Below, piece by piece: positions 53,223 to 64,000 of a stretch of DNA of 64,000 nucleotides; the stretch's first letter is position 1, and each line of letters starts with the position of its first letter. The DNA comes from Caldinitratiruptor microaerophilus. Its GTDB lineage: Bacteria > Bacillota > Sulfobacillia > Symbiobacteriales > ZC4RG38. Made by a program: the position numbers and the translations under genes. The stretch is from positions 434,001 through 498,000 of the forward strand of contig NZ_AP025628.1 in the NCBI RefSeq assembly GCF_025999835.1. Direction: 5' to 3'. The notes beneath the pieces are model-generated. The model worked only from the letters and a program-made list of their open reading frames with translations, ran no database searches and was not told where the DNA came from.

Positions 53223-53861
53223 GTGCTCCGGGTGAACGCCCAGGTGGAGCTGCAGCTTCTCGGCGACGAACAGACTCGTTACCGCACGCGGGTCGAGGAG
53301 GTGGCCGAGGACCGGTTCCGGGTCTCCCTCCCCACCGCGCACGGAAAGCCGGCCGACATGGTGCCCGGAGACGCCGTGCGCGGGTACCTGCTGAAGGGTC
53401 ACGCCATGTACGTGTTCGACACCCGGGTGCTGCAGCGCACGGGTGGCCTCATCCCGACGCTGGACCTGGCCCTCCCCACCCACTACGAGCGGGTGCAGCG
53501 GCGCGACTGGGTGCGGCTGGATGCCCGGCTGCCGGCGCGCTACGCCCGGGTCGAGCCGGTCGAGCTGGACGGCCCGCAGCCGCCTCCCCCGCGCAAGACC
53601 CGCACCGTCGACATCTCCGGCGGGGGGGTGGCGCTCTACCTCGCCGAGCCGCTCGATCCCGGCACGCTGGTCGACGTCTTCATCGACCTTCCCGACACGC
53701 AGGTCGTCGCCACCGCCGAGGTGGTCCGGATCATCCGCAGCGAGCCGGAAGGGTACCTGGCGGGCCTGCGGTTCGTCGACATCCGGGAGCGGGACCGCAC
53801 CGCCATCATGCGGTACATCTTCCAGGAGCAGCGGGAACGCCGGCGCAAGGGGCTGCTCTGA
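53223..53861 (+). CDS. PilZ-domain c-di-GMP receptor (YcgR-like flagellar brake)
   Basis: 212 residues. The N-terminal PilZN/YcgR-like half (LRVNAQVELQLLGDEQTRYRTRVEEV) is followed by a PilZ domain with both c-di-GMP motifs: RDWVR (RxxxR, about 94-98) and DISGGG (D/NxSxxG, from about 130). YcgR-type proteins slow the motor when c-di-GMP is high. Its place between flhG and sigma-28 supports this. GTG start with GGAGGGGTGAAGGCGAGC upstream. In Bacillus this place is occupied by che genes. Confidence 0.92.
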   Translation: MLRVNAQVELQLLGDEQTRYRTRVEEVAEDRFRVSLPTAHGKPADMVPGDAVRGYLLKGHAMYVFDTRVLQRTGGLIPTLDLALPTHYERVQRRDWVRLDARLPARYARVEPVELDGPQPPPPRKTRTVDISGGGVALYLAEPLDPGTLVDVFIDLPDTQVVATAEVVRIIRSEPEGYLAGLRFVDIRERDRTAIMRYIFQEQRERRRKGLL

Positions 53862-53874
53862 GCGAGGTGAGGCC

Positions 53875-54642
53875 ATGAGTCCGGATCTCGCCGACCTGTG
53901 GCGGCGCTACAAGGAGCGCGCCGACCTCCGGGCCCGGGAGGCCCTTCTCCTGGCCTACCTCCCCCTCGTGCGGTACGTGGCGGGACGGCTCTCGATCGGC
54001 CTCCCGTCCCACGTGGACCAGGAGGACCTGGAAAGCTACGGACTCTTCGGCCTCATCGAGGCCGTGGAGCGGTTCGATCCCGCCCGCGGCACCAAGTTCG
54101 AGACCTACGCGCTGCCGCGCGTCCGCGGCGCCATCCTCGACGGCATCCGGGCCGAGACCTGGGCGCCAGCGCTCCGGCAGCGGGCCCGCCAGATGGAGGA
54201 GGCCTACGCCAGGCTGGAAGCGGACCTGGGCCGCAGTCCCACGGACGCGGAACTCGCGGCCTATCTGGGCATCACGCCCGAGGAGCTGGCCCGGCGGGAG
54301 GCGGAGGTCGGGGCCAGCGTGGTCGTGTCCCTCGAGGAGACCGGCTGGCAGGGGGGCGAGGGGCAGGGGCCGCTCGGGCGGCTCGTGGACGAGTCGGCGC
54401 CGGACCCGGTTCAGGAGGCGCTCGAGAGCGAGCGCCGGGAGGTGCTCGCCCGGGCGGTCGAGCGGCTCTCCGAGAAGGAACGGTTGGTCATCACCCTGTA
54501 TTACCACGAGGGCCTGACCACCAAGGAAATCGCCGCGGTCCTCGGCGTGACCCCGGCCCGGGTCTCGCAGCTCCACAGCAAGGCCATCCTGCGGCTGCGC
54601 GGCCGCCTCAGCCGTCTCAGAAGCCAGCTCATATCGCCCTGA
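53875..54642 (+). CDS. fliA: Flagellar sigma factor sigma-28 (FliA/SigD)
   Basis: 255 residues. Regions 1.2/2 (LWRRYKERADLRAREALLLAYLPLVRYVAGRLSIGLPSHVD then EDLESYGLFGLIEAVERFDPARGTKFETYALPRVRGAILDGIR), region 3 and region 4 (LSEKERLVITLYYHEGLTTKEIAAVLGVTPARVSQLHSKA) are complete. It directs late flagellar genes such as flagellin. ATG at 53875 with GCGAGGTGAGGCC upstream; the longer in-frame reading runs antiparallel to PilZ coding and is rejected. Confidence 0.95.
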   Translation: MSPDLADLWRRYKERADLRAREALLLAYLPLVRYVAGRLSIGLPSHVDQEDLESYGLFGLIEAVERFDPARGTKFETYALPRVRGAILDGIRAETWAPALRQRARQMEEAYARLEADLGRSPTDAELAAYLGITPEELARREAEVGASVVVSLEETGWQGGEGQGPLGRLVDESAPDPVQEALESERREVLARAVERLSEKERLVITLYYHEGLTTKEIAAVLGVTPARVSQLHSKAILRLRGRLSRLRSQLISP

Positions 54643-54693
54643 TCTGCGACGCGAGTCCGCGACACGAGCGCAGCCCGGGGGGAGGCAGGGACC

Positions 54694-56121
54694 TTGCCCG
54701 ATGCCCAGCCGCAGCCCCGTCCCGGCACCGTGCGGGCATGGATCAGCCAGGACGGGCTGGCCGCGTACCTCGAGATCACGCCGCCGGACCCGGAGGGGAA
54801 ACCCGTCACCGTCGAGGATGCCGACAGGGCCCTGCAGGAGGCCGGCGTCCTGTTCGGCATCGACCGCCAGGCCGTCGAGCGCGCCGTCGCCATGGGCGCC
54901 AGGCAGGTGCCGGGCACCCGGCCGGAGCCGGTCCGCGTGGCGACGGGGAAACCGCCCGAGAACGGGCGGGATGCCGTCATCGAGTATCATCCGGCCCTGA
55001 CCGCCGTGCGGGGCCGGCCCCGGGTGTTGCCCGACGGCAGCGTGGACCTCTTCGATCTGAACATCGTTCAGAACGTCACGAAGGGCGAGGTGCTCGCCAC
55101 CAAGACCCCGCCCACGCCGGGGACGCCGGGGACCGACGTCCGGGGGCACCCGGTGCCCGCCCGCCCGGGGCGCGACGTGCCGCTCATCCCCGGTGAGGGT
55201 GCGGCGATCAGCGAGGACGGGCTCCAGGTCATCGCCGCCACGGACGGCCACCCCATCCTGAACGGGCGCCGCATCCTGGTGCGGAAGGTCTTCAGCGTGG
55301 CGGGCGACGTCGGCCCGGGCACCGGCAACATCCGCTTCGTCGGCTCGGTGGTGGTCCGGGGCAACGTTCTCGCCGGGTACAGCGTGAAGGCGGACGGAGA
55401 CGTGGAGGTGACCGGTGGGCTCGACGGCGGCACCATCGAGGCCGGCGGGAACGTGACGGTGCGCTTCGGCATCCAGGGGGCGGGCCGGGGCAAGGTGATC
55501 GCCGGCGGCAGCGTCCGGGCCCGGTACATCGAGAACGCCGAGGTGCGCGCCGGCGGGGACGTGTGGGTGGCTGACGGCATCCTCCACAGCCGCGTCGAGG
55601 CCGGCGGCCGGTGCGAGGTGCTGGGCCGGCGCGGCTCCATCGTCGGTGGCCGGGTGGGGGCCCGGGATTCGGTGGCTGCGAGGAACCTCGGCGCCCCGAT
55701 GGGCACGCCGACGGAGATCGCCGTGGGGATCACGCCCTCGGTCCGCCGCGAGTTCGACGAACTGAAGGGGAAGATGGCGGCGATCCACCAGCAGCTCGAG
55801 CAGGTGCAGCAGGCCCTGGCGGCGATCCAGGCGCAGGCCGGCCCCGACGGGAGTCTGCCGCCCGCACGTCAGACGGTGCGCATGCGCCTCGTCCAGCACT
55901 ACCAGCAGCTGCAGGCCCAGCGCGCGGAGCTGGAGCCACGCCTCCGGGAGCTGGAGCAGATCGTGGAGGACGCCCGCCTGGCATGGGTGCAGGCCCAGGA
56001 CACCTGTTACCCCGGGGTCAAGGTGACCATCGGGCGGAGCGTGTACGCCGTCACGGACGACCTGAAGCGCGTGCGCTTCACCCTGTCCGAGGACGGGGAG
56101 GTGCGGATCGGGCCGATCTAG
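54694..56121 (+). CDS. FapA-family (DUF342) protein
   Basis: 475 residues. DUF342/FapA layout: an N-terminal mixed domain (AWISQDGLAAYLEITPPDPEGKPVT), a right-handed beta helix of polymer-like repeats (about 205-350: GNVLAGYSVKADGDVEVTGGLDGGTIEAGGNV, RGKVIAGGSVRARYIENAEVRAGGDV), then a coiled coil (LKGKMAAIHQQLEQVQQAL) and a small C-terminal beta tail. The exact function is not known; members often sit beside flagellar and chemotaxis genes. TTG start at 54694 with GGGGGGAGG upstream. It lies 51 bases after sigma-28. Confidence 0.9.
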   Translation: MPDAQPQPRPGTVRAWISQDGLAAYLEITPPDPEGKPVTVEDADRALQEAGVLFGIDRQAVERAVAMGARQVPGTRPEPVRVATGKPPENGRDAVIEYHPALTAVRGRPRVLPDGSVDLFDLNIVQNVTKGEVLATKTPPTPGTPGTDVRGHPVPARPGRDVPLIPGEGAAISEDGLQVIAATDGHPILNGRRILVRKVFSVAGDVGPGTGNIRFVGSVVVRGNVLAGYSVKADGDVEVTGGLDGGTIEAGGNVTVRFGIQGAGRGKVIAGGSVRARYIENAEVRAGGDVWVADGILHSRVEAGGRCEVLGRRGSIVGGRVGARDSVAARNLGAPMGTPTEIAVGITPSVRREFDELKGKMAAIHQQLEQVQQALAAIQAQAGPDGSLPPARQTVRMRLVQHYQQLQAQRAELEPRLRELEQIVEDARLAWVQAQDTCYPGVKVTIGRSVYAVTDDLKRVRFTLSEDGEVRIGPI

Positions 56122-56147
56122 CGGTCCAGACGAGGGGAGGTGTCCGC

Positions 56148-56474
56148 ATGGCGATCCGGCCGGTCGACACGCAGACGGCGGTGGTCCGGGCCCAGGACGC
56201 GGCCAGCCAGCAGCACCAGCGCGACGCGGGCCCCGCCGCCGCCCAGGCGAGCTTTGCCGCAGCGCTCCGGCAGAAGGACGAGGAGGCGCAGACCCAGGTG
56301 GCCCGGCCTCCCCGCACGGGAGAGACCGGGGTGCGGCCGCGCGGCGATGGCGGGGGCGCCGGGGGCCGGCGCGAGCCGGGACCCGGGGCCAGGAACCGCC
56401 GGGACCCGGGTGGCGGTACGCCCGGATCTTCCCAGGAGCCCGGCAAGGGCGGCCGTCTGGACGTTCGCGTTTAG
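56148..56474 (+). CDS. Unrecognised small protein at the end of the flagellar cluster
   Basis: 108 residues. N-terminal IRPVDTQTAVVRAQDAASQQHQ and then ASFAAALRQKDEEAQTQVARP look helical and resemble a short protein I recall downstream of DUF342 genes in Clostridia, but I cannot name it. The second half is an Arg/Gly/Pro-rich disordered tail. ATG at 56148 with GGGGAGGTG upstream supports translation. A heptamer repeat begins six bases after its stop. Confidence 0.65.
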   Translation: MAIRPVDTQTAVVRAQDAASQQHQRDAGPAAAQASFAAALRQKDEEAQTQVARPPRTGETGVRPRGDGGGAGGRREPGPGARNRRDPGGGTPGSSQEPGKGGRLDVRV

Positions 56475-56479
56475 CCAGT

Positions 56480-56500
56480 TATGAGTTGTGAGTTGTGAGT
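56480..56500 (+). repeat. Three-copy heptamer tandem repeat
   Basis: TATGAGT TGTGAGT TGTGAGT, followed by CGTGGGG, directly after the small gene. It is A/T-rich compared with its surroundings. No function is evident. Confidence 0.6.
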
Positions 56501-56605
56501 CGTGGGGCCGGGGGGCCGGGCGCGCGGGCTGCTCGAAGCCATCCGGCCGCAACCAGCCTTTGCTGTCCGTGCTTAGGCCTCCCACCGTGCGGGTACATTA
56601 CAAGG

Positions 56606-57139
56606 ATGCACGGCTGGGGGTGGTGCGGGTTGCGCGGCCGCTTCTGGTTCGGGTTCGCAGCCGGCTGGCTGGCCGCCCTCCTGCTGGTGGCTGCGCTCGT
56701 GTACCGCCTGAGCGCGCGCGGGCTCGTGCTCACGGTCGACGCCGCCTCGGTGGGCGCTCGCGTGGAGGGCGAGGTGCGGGCGGAGGTCGAGCACGAGCTG
56801 CCCGCGGCCATTCAGCGTGCCCGGCGGGAACTGCCGGGGTACGTGGCCGCCAGGGTCACGGAGCGCCTCGCCGGCGGCCGGGTGCAGCTGGGCGCGGTGG
56901 AGATCGAGGTTCCGCCGGGGCTGCGGCGGGAGATCGAGCGGCGCCTCACGGCCGAGCTGACGGCCGCCGGCGACGAGCTCCTGGCCCGGGTCGACGTCCG
57001 GGCGGTGGCCGCGCAGGCCGGCAGGGTCGCCCGCCGCCTGGTCGAGGAGCGGCTCCTCGGCGACCTGCAGGGTTACCGCCTGGTGTTGCGTCCGGTGCCG
57101 TGGCTGGCCGTACCGGTCACGGTGCGGGCGCGTGCGTGA
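56606..57139 (+). CDS. Membrane-anchored protein of unknown function (SwrB position)
   Basis: 177 residues. One N-terminal membrane segment (FWFGFAAGWLAALLLVAALVYRL, about 11-33) is followed by a mostly helical, charged domain (VEGEVRAEVEHELPAAIQRARREL; GLRREIERRLTAELTAAGDELL) and a short beta end (YRLVLRPVPWLAVPVTV). The bulk should lie outside the membrane. In Bacillus subtilis swrB, also a single-span protein of about 170 residues, occupies this place between sigD and rpsB; similarity in sequence is not visible. ATG at 56606 with CAAGG close upstream. Confidence 0.7.
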   Translation: MHGWGWCGLRGRFWFGFAAGWLAALLLVAALVYRLSARGLVLTVDAASVGARVEGEVRAEVEHELPAAIQRARRELPGYVAARVTERLAGGRVQLGAVEIEVPPGLRREIERRLTAELTAAGDELLARVDVRAVAAQAGRVARRLVEERLLGDLQGYRLVLRPVPWLAVPVTVRARA

Positions 57140-57164
57140 CGCGCCGGGGCGGCTGTGGTATGAT
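57136..57164 (+). promoter_or_regulatory. Promoter of the rpsB-tsf operon
   Basis: -35-like GTGACG (57136-57141), a 17-bp spacer and an extended -10 TGGTATGAT (TATGAT at 57159-57164). It lies within the last codon and stop of the upstream gene and gives a leader of about 145 bases before rpsB. No known S2 leader fold was recognised. Confidence 0.6.
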
Positions 57165-57316
57165 ATCGTACGGCTCGCAACACACACGCCGGCTGACGGC
57201 GCCCGGCGGTGGGCCCTTCGGGGTCTCCGGGGCCGGACGAGGCCGGCGGCGGCGGGACGCGGCGTCCGGGAAGCCCGACCGCGCCCCGAAAACCGACAGG
57301 AGGTGAGGCGCTTCCC

Positions 57317-58111
57317 ATGTCCGTGATCTCCATGAAGCAGCTCCTCGAGGCCGGCGTCCACTTCGGGCACCAGACCCGTCGCTGGAATCCGAAGATGAAG
57401 GAATACATCTTCACCGAGCGCAACGGGATCTACATCATCGACCTGCAGAAGACCGTCCGCATGCTGGAGGCGGCGTACAACTGGGTCCGCCAGCTGGCGG
57501 CGGACGGCGGCCGGATCCTGTTCGTCGGCACGAAGAAGCAGGCGCAGGACGCCGTCCGGGAAGAGGCCGAGCGCTGCGGGATGTTCTACGTGAACCAGCG
57601 GTGGCTGGGCGGGATGCTGACGAACTTCGACACCATCAAGAAGCGCCTGCAGTACCTGCAGCAGCTCGAGGAGATGGAGGGCTCGGAGCGCTGGTACACG
57701 CTGACGAAGAAGGAGCAGGCGCAGATCCTGCACGAGCGGGAGCGCCTGGAGAAGTTCCTCGGCGGGATCCGCGGCATGAAGACCCTGCCGGACGCGGTGT
57801 ACATCATTGACCCGCGCAAGGAGCGGATCGCCGTCTCGGAGGCGCGCAAGCTGGGCATCCCCATCGTGGCCATCGTGGACACGAACTGCGACCCGGACGA
57901 GATCGACTACGTCATCCCGGGCAACGACGACGCGATCCGCGCGGTCAAGCTCATCACCAGCAAGATCGCGGACGCCGTCCTCGAGGGCCGGCAGGGCGTC
58001 CAGCTCACCGAGGGCACGGCCCCCGAGGCCGAGGAGGTTGAGGAGCCGGAGGAGCCCGAGGCAGGCGCCGCCGACATCGAGGAGATGCACGACGTCGAGG
58101 TGGAAGTGTAA
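57317..58111 (+). CDS. rpsB: Ribosomal protein S2
   Basis: 264 residues. [22 protein letters not shown], then [18 protein letters not shown] and [28 protein letters not shown] are textbook S2. The C-terminus is an acidic tail ([14 protein letters not shown]), longer than in Bacillus. It binds the small subunit last, near S1 position. ATG at 57317 with AGGAGGTGAG upstream; longer in-frame starts are rejected. Confidence 0.97.
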   Translation: MSVISMKQLLEAGVHFGHQTRRWNPKMKEYIFTERNGIYIIDLQKTVRMLEAAYNWVRQLAADGGRILFVGTKKQAQDAVREEAERCGMFYVNQRWLGGMLTNFDTIKKRLQYLQQLEEMEGSERWYTLTKKEQAQILHERERLEKFLGGIRGMKTLPDAVYIIDPRKERIAVSEARKLGIPIVAIVDTNCDPDEIDYVIPGNDDAIRAVKLITSKIADAVLEGRQGVQLTEGTAPEAEEVEEPEEPEAGAADIEEMHDVEVEV

Positions 58112-58219
58112 GCGACGACCGGGCGCAAGGCGGGGAAGGGGGCTACGGGCCGGACGAGGGCGCGCCCCCGCCCCGCCTCACCGCGGCCTGGACGAGACTC
58201 ACCGGGAGGGACTGGCGGA

Positions 58220-60450
<2,231 letters not shown>

Positions 60451-60478
60451 CCGCGGTCCGTCCGGGAGTGGACGTCCG

Positions 60479-61264
60479 GTGGAAACAACCCGCCGGCCCG
60501 CCGGCGGGCTCCTGGAGACTTCCTCTTGCGGCCCGGAGAGGCCGGAGGGGGGTCTGCCGCAGGGCCCCCGGCACGTGGCGATCATCATGGACGGCAACGG
60601 GCGCTGGGCGGCCGAGCGGGGACAGCCCCGCATCGCCGGGCACCGCGCCGGGGTCGAGTCGATCCGCCACGTGGTCAGGGCCTGCCCGGACCTCGGCATC
60701 GAGGTCCTGACGCTGTACGCGTTCTCCACGGAGAACTGGAAGCGCCCCCGCGCCGAGGTGGAGGCCCTCATGGCGCTCCTCCTGGAGTACTTCCACCGGG
60801 AGGTGGACCAGCTCCGCGAGGCGGGCGTCCAGATCCGCGTCATGGGGCGCGTGCACGAACTCCCGCCCCCGCAGCGGCAGGCGGTGGAGGAGGCGGTGCG
60901 GCGGACGCGGGGCGGCCGGCGGCTCCTGCTGAATCTGGCCCTCAACTACGGTAGCCACGCGGAACTCGTCGACGCCTTCCGGGCGATCCTCGACAAGGTC
61001 CGCCGGGGTGAACTGCGCCCCGAGGACGTCGACGAGGCGGTCATCGGCCAGCACCTGTATACCGCGGGATTGCCCGACCCGGACCTGATCATCCGCACCG
61101 GCGGCGAGATGCGCCTGTCGAACTTCCTCCTCTGGCAAGCCGCCTACGCCGAGCTCTGGATCACGCCCGTCTTCTGGCCCGACTTCCGGCGCGAGCACCT
61201 CGAGCAGGCGGTGCGCGACTTCGTCCAGCGCGAGCGGCGCTTCGGCGCCGTGCCCGGCCAGTGA
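60479..61264 (+). CDS. uppS: Isoprenyl (undecaprenyl) diphosphate synthase
   Basis: 261 residues. The cis-prenyltransferase motifs are complete: HVAIIMDGNGRWAAERG with the catalytic Asp, GHRAGVESIRHVV, YAFSTENWKRP, and PDLIIRTGGEMRLSNFLLWQAAYAE. The first 32 residues are an unstructured extension. It makes the C55 lipid carrier for cell-wall synthesis. GTG start with a weak site; the stop overlaps cdsA (GTGA). Confidence 0.96.
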   Translation: METTRRPAGGLLETSSCGPERPEGGLPQGPRHVAIIMDGNGRWAAERGQPRIAGHRAGVESIRHVVRACPDLGIEVLTLYAFSTENWKRPRAEVEALMALLLEYFHREVDQLREAGVQIRVMGRVHELPPPQRQAVEEAVRRTRGGRRLLLNLALNYGSHAELVDAFRAILDKVRRGELRPEDVDEAVIGQHLYTAGLPDPDLIIRTGGEMRLSNFLLWQAAYAELWITPVFWPDFRREHLEQAVRDFVQRERRFGAVPGQ

Positions 61265-62055
61265 TCGCGCGCATCGCCACGGCGGCGGTCGGGATCCCCG
61301 TCTTCCTGGCGGCCGTCTGGGCAGGCGGCTGGTGGTTCGCGGGCGTGATCGCCCTCCTGGCAGGGATCGGGTACTGGGAATACGCCCGGCTCTGGCGCGC
61401 GCAGGGGATCGACGTGGCGGCCGCGCTCGGCATCCCGGCGGCGGCAGGCGTGGTCCTGGCGGCCCACGGCTGGCCGGGGCCGGGTCCCGGGGCGCTCCTC
61501 ACGTCGGCTACCCTGGCCTTCCTCGCCCGGGCCGTGCTCCGCTTCCACCCGGACAGCGCCCGGGGGGCGCTTCTCGGCGTCGCGGGCGTCGGCTACGTGG
61601 GAGGCCTGTTCGCACACTTCGTGCTCCTGCGCGATCGGGAACCGGGGGGCCTGTGGCTCGTCGTGTTCGGGCTGGCGATCACCTGGGCGGCCGACTCGGT
61701 GGCCTACTTCGCCGGGCTCGCCTGGGGCCGGCGCCGGCTGGCGCCTGCGCTGAGCCCGGGCAAGAGCGTGGAGGGGGCGGTGGCGGGCATCGCCGCCGGG
61801 GTCGCGGCGGGGGCGCTACTCGGCGAGGTGGCCGGTCTGGAACCAGGGTGGATCGGGGCCGCCCTGGGCGCAGTCCTGGCGTTCGGCGGGGTCGTCGGGG
61901 ACCTCGCCGAGTCCGCCATCAAGCGGCACGCCGGGGTGAAGGACTCGGGGGGCCTCTTCCCGGGGCACGGGGGCGTGCTGGACCGGTTCGACTCGGCCCT
62001 GTTCACCGTGCCCCTCCTGTATTACGCGGCGCTTTTCCTGGGGGTGGGGCGTTGA
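61261..62055 (+). CDS. cdsA: Phosphatidate cytidylyltransferase
   Basis: 264 residues with about seven or eight membrane helices. The family signature is perfect: SAIKRHAGVKDSGGLFPGHG followed by GVLDRFDS. It forms CDP-diacylglycerol for phospholipid synthesis. GTG start overlaps uppS by four bases, and the stop overlaps the TTG of the next gene (TTGA). Confidence 0.96.
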   Translation: MIARIATAAVGIPVFLAAVWAGGWWFAGVIALLAGIGYWEYARLWRAQGIDVAAALGIPAAAGVVLAAHGWPGPGPGALLTSATLAFLARAVLRFHPDSARGALLGVAGVGYVGGLFAHFVLLRDREPGGLWLVVFGLAITWAADSVAYFAGLAWGRRRLAPALSPGKSVEGAVAGIAAGVAAGALLGEVAGLEPGWIGAALGAVLAFGGVVGDLAESAIKRHAGVKDSGGLFPGHGGVLDRFDSALFTVPLLYYAALFLGVGR

Positions 62056-63125
62056 GCGACTCCGTGCGGGTCTGGCTGTGGTCCCTGGCCGCGCTGGCCG
62101 GGTTCCTCGTCCTCAGCTACGCGGCGGTGCGCTGGGTGCTCCCGCTCGTGTTGCCGTTCGTGCTGGGGGCGGTCCTGGCCGAGTTCGTCAACCCGGCCGT
62201 GGACTTCCTGGTCCGGGGGGCGGGGCGCCTGCGTGTGCCCCGCGCGCTCGCCAGCGCGGTGGTCCTCCTGGCCGGCGCTGGCGTGCTGGGCGGGCTGCTG
62301 GTGCTCGGCGTGACCCGGGCGGTGATCGAGATCCAGGCGCTCGTCCAGGCGCTTCCTTACTATTACGCGGCCGTCGTGGACCTGCTCTCCCGCCTCGCCC
62401 GCGAGCTGGGCGGAGTCCCGGCCGCCTTGCCGGAGGCCCTGCGGTCGTTTCTCACCCGCAATCCCGAGCAGGTCCAGCGCCTCCTCGGCGAGGTCTCGGG
62501 CGCCCTGACCGCCATCCTGCAGGTGTTCGCCGCGCTGCCGGCCATTCTCACGAACCTGCTGATCGCCTTCGTGGCCGCCTTCTTCCTCAGCCGCGACCGG
62601 GAGGCGATGGGCCGCTTCTTCCTCGGGCTCCTGCCGCCGGAGGCCCGCTCCAAGGTCCGCCAGGCGAAGGCCGACGTGTGGAACACGGCGATGGGGTTCC
62701 TGAAGGGCCTGTTCGTGCTGGTGACCGTCACGACGGTGCTCTCGGTCACGGGGCTGACCCTGATCGGGGCCGATTACGCCCTGCTCATGGGCCTCCTGGT
62801 CGGCCTGGCGGACGTGGTGCCGATCGTCGGCCCCGGCGCCGTGTACCTCCCCTGGGCGGCCGTCGAGTTCCTCTCCGGCGACGGGCTCATGGCGCTGAAG
62901 CTGGTGGCCCTGTACGCGGGGATCGTCGGGGTGCGGCAGATCCTCGAGCCGAAGGTCCTGGGGGAGCATACGGGCCTGCATCCGCTTGCCATCCTGCTCT
63001 CGATGTACCTCGGCTTCCGGCTGCTGGGGGGATGGGGGTTCATCATGGGGCCGCTGATCGCGGCCCTCCTGAAGTCGGTGGTGGGATCGGGGCTCCTGCC
63101 CCTCTTCCGCTCGCCCGTCGACTAG
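62052..63125 (+). CDS. AI-2E/YtvI-family membrane protein
   Basis: 357 residues with about eight membrane segments. N-terminal helix pair ([41 protein letters not shown]), a large loop (about 90-165) and the C-terminal block with [37 protein letters not shown] and [24 protein letters not shown] are typical of the AI-2E transporter family, closest in layout to sporulation protein YtvI. Transport substrate unknown. TTG start overlaps cdsA. It is inserted between cdsA and dxr, which are neighbours in Bacillus. Confidence 0.88.
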   Translation: MSDSVRVWLWSLAALAGFLVLSYAAVRWVLPLVLPFVLGAVLAEFVNPAVDFLVRGAGRLRVPRALASAVVLLAGAGVLGGLLVLGVTRAVIEIQALVQALPYYYAAVVDLLSRLARELGGVPAALPEALRSFLTRNPEQVQRLLGEVSGALTAILQVFAALPAILTNLLIAFVAAFFLSRDREAMGRFFLGLLPPEARSKVRQAKADVWNTAMGFLKGLFVLVTVTTVLSVTGLTLIGADYALLMGLLVGLADVVPIVGPGAVYLPWAAVEFLSGDGLMALKLVALYAGIVGVRQILEPKVLGEHTGLHPLAILLSMYLGFRLLGGWGFIMGPLIAALLKSVVGSGLLPLFRSPVD

Positions 63126-63165
63126 CCACACGACAAGGACGCGACGCGACAGGAGACGATCCGGG

Positions 63166-64000
63166 TTGCTGGCGGTGTCGATCCTGGGCTCCACCGGGTC
63201 CATCGGGACCCAGGCGCTCGACGTGATCGGACGGTTTCCCGAACGGTACCGGGTGGTGGCGCTGGCAGCGGGAAGCCGCGTGGACCTCCTGGCCGAGCAA
63301 GTACGGCGCTTCCGGCCGGAGCTGGCGGCCGTGGCGACGCCGGCGGCCGCGCGGCGGCTGGCCGACCTGCTCGGCCCCGCGGCGCCGGAGATCGCCGTCG
63401 GGGACGAGGGCCTGGTGGCCGCCGCGACGTGGCCGGCGGCAGGCGCCGTCCTGACGGCCGTGGTGGGGACCCTCGGGCTGCGGCCCACCCTGGCGGCGAT
63501 CCGGGCGGGCAAGCGGATCCTGCTGGCCAACAAGGAGACCCTCGTCGCTGCGGGGGAACTCGTCATGGCGGAGGCGCGCGCCCGCCGGGTCGCCCTCATC
63601 CCGGTCGACAGCGAGCACAGCGCGCTGTTCCAGTGCCTGCAGGGTCATCCGGTCGAGGCGGTCGACCGGCTGATCCTCACCGGCTCGGGCGGGCCCTTTC
63701 GCGGCTGGACCCGGGCGCAGCTCGCCGGGGTGACGCCGGAGCAGGCGCTCCGGCACCCCACCTGGCAGATGGGCCGCAAGATCACGGTGGACTCGGCGAC
63801 CCTCATGAACAAGGCGCTGGAGCTGATCGAGGCCCGCTGGCTGTTCGGGGTGCCGGCGGAGCGGATCGACGTGCTCATCCACCCGCAGAGCATCGTGCAC
63901 TCCCTGGTGCAGTTCCGGGACGGGTCGCTGCTCGCCCAGCTGGGCCCCACCGACATGCGGCTGCCGATCCAGTACGCCCTCTCCTATCCGGAGCGTCTGG
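63166..64000 (+). CDS. dxr: 1-deoxy-D-xylulose 5-phosphate reductoisomerase (cut by window end)
   Basis: 278 codons are visible of about 385 expected. NADPH motif [17 protein letters not shown] at the start, [13 protein letters not shown], metal-binding [15 protein letters not shown], the flexible loop region [12 protein letters not shown] and [27 protein letters not shown] are present. It performs the committed step of the MEP isoprenoid pathway, feeding uppS in the same cluster. TTG start with AGGAGACG upstream. The C-terminal domain lies outside the window. Confidence 0.96.
   Translation, partial: MLAVSILGSTGSIGTQALDVIGRFPERYRVVALAAGSRVDLLAEQVRRFRPELAAVATPAAARRLADLLGPAAPEIAVGDEGLVAAATWPAAGAVLTAVVGTLGLRPTLAAIRAGKRILLANKETLVAAGELVMAEARARRVALIPVDSEHSALFQCLQGHPVEAVDRLILTGSGGPFRGWTRAQLAGVTPEQALRHPTWQMGRKITVDSATLMNKALELIEARWLFGVPAERIDVLIHPQSIVHSLVQFRDGSLLAQLGPTDMRLPIQYALSYPERL

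Overview
The window is GC-rich (roughly 70 %), densely coded DNA from what looks like a high-GC, Gram-positive-type Clostridia/Firmicutes bacterium, perhaps of the Symbiobacteriales type. The assignment is inference. It rests on CodY, HslUV, FlhF/FlhG, a FliY-type switch protein, MotE- and FlbD-like genes, strong AGGAGG ribosome sites, frequent GTG/TTG starts, and gene order matching Bacillus subtilis (dprA-topA-trmFO-clpQ-clpY-codY-flgB...sigD-rpsB-tsf-pyrH-frr-uppS-cdsA-dxr). I saw no rRNA or tRNA gene, CRISPR array, insertion sequence or phage gene.

Region 1 (1-20.6 kb) is mixed housekeeping and accessory DNA. It holds the tail of a response regulator and a PAS/HD-GYP protein, an LD-carboxypeptidase, a secreted stalk-domain protein, a large ECF sigma factor fused to a membrane anchor and repeats predicted to be outside the cell, and a MarR/ArsA-family unit with repeated operator-like sites. 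An SDR, a TrmH/TrmJ-type methyltransferase, a DUF2892 protein and a Crp/Fnr regulator follow, then hisS-aspS, a candidate 6S RNA, trxA, a threonine aldolase, the comM AAA ATPase and an alpha/beta hydrolase. Two copies of a 49-bp palindromic element lie at 8072-8280.

Region 2 (20.6-29.5 kb) holds an M20 peptidase, dprA, topA, trmFO, hslV, hslU and codY, closed by a strong intrinsic terminator. The recombinase gene codV/xerC, usual between trmFO and hslV in Bacillus, is missing; that gap holds a promoter and a CodY-box-like site.

Region 3 (29.7-57.1 kb) is one long flagellar cluster in a single direction: rod and basal body (flgB, flgC, fliE, fliF), switch and export ATPase (fliG, fliH, fliI, fliJ), a MotE-like gene, fliK, flgD, a TIGR02530-type gene, flgE, flbD, motA, motB, fliL, fliM, fliY, the export gate (fliO, fliP, fliQ, fliR, flhB, flhA), flhF, flhG, a PilZ brake protein, sigma-28, a FapA/DUF342 protein and two small unknown genes. 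No che gene is present, although FliM and FliY keep the N-terminal CheY-P-binding type peptide.

Region 4 (57.1-64 kb) is rpsB, tsf, pyrH, frr, uppS, cdsA, a ytvI/AI-2E-type membrane protein and dxr, cut by the window end. It links translation, UMP supply, ribosome recycling and isoprenoid/phospholipid synthesis. Most genes in regions 2-4 are spaced by a few bases or overlap by ATGA, GTGA or TTGA, implying translational coupling.
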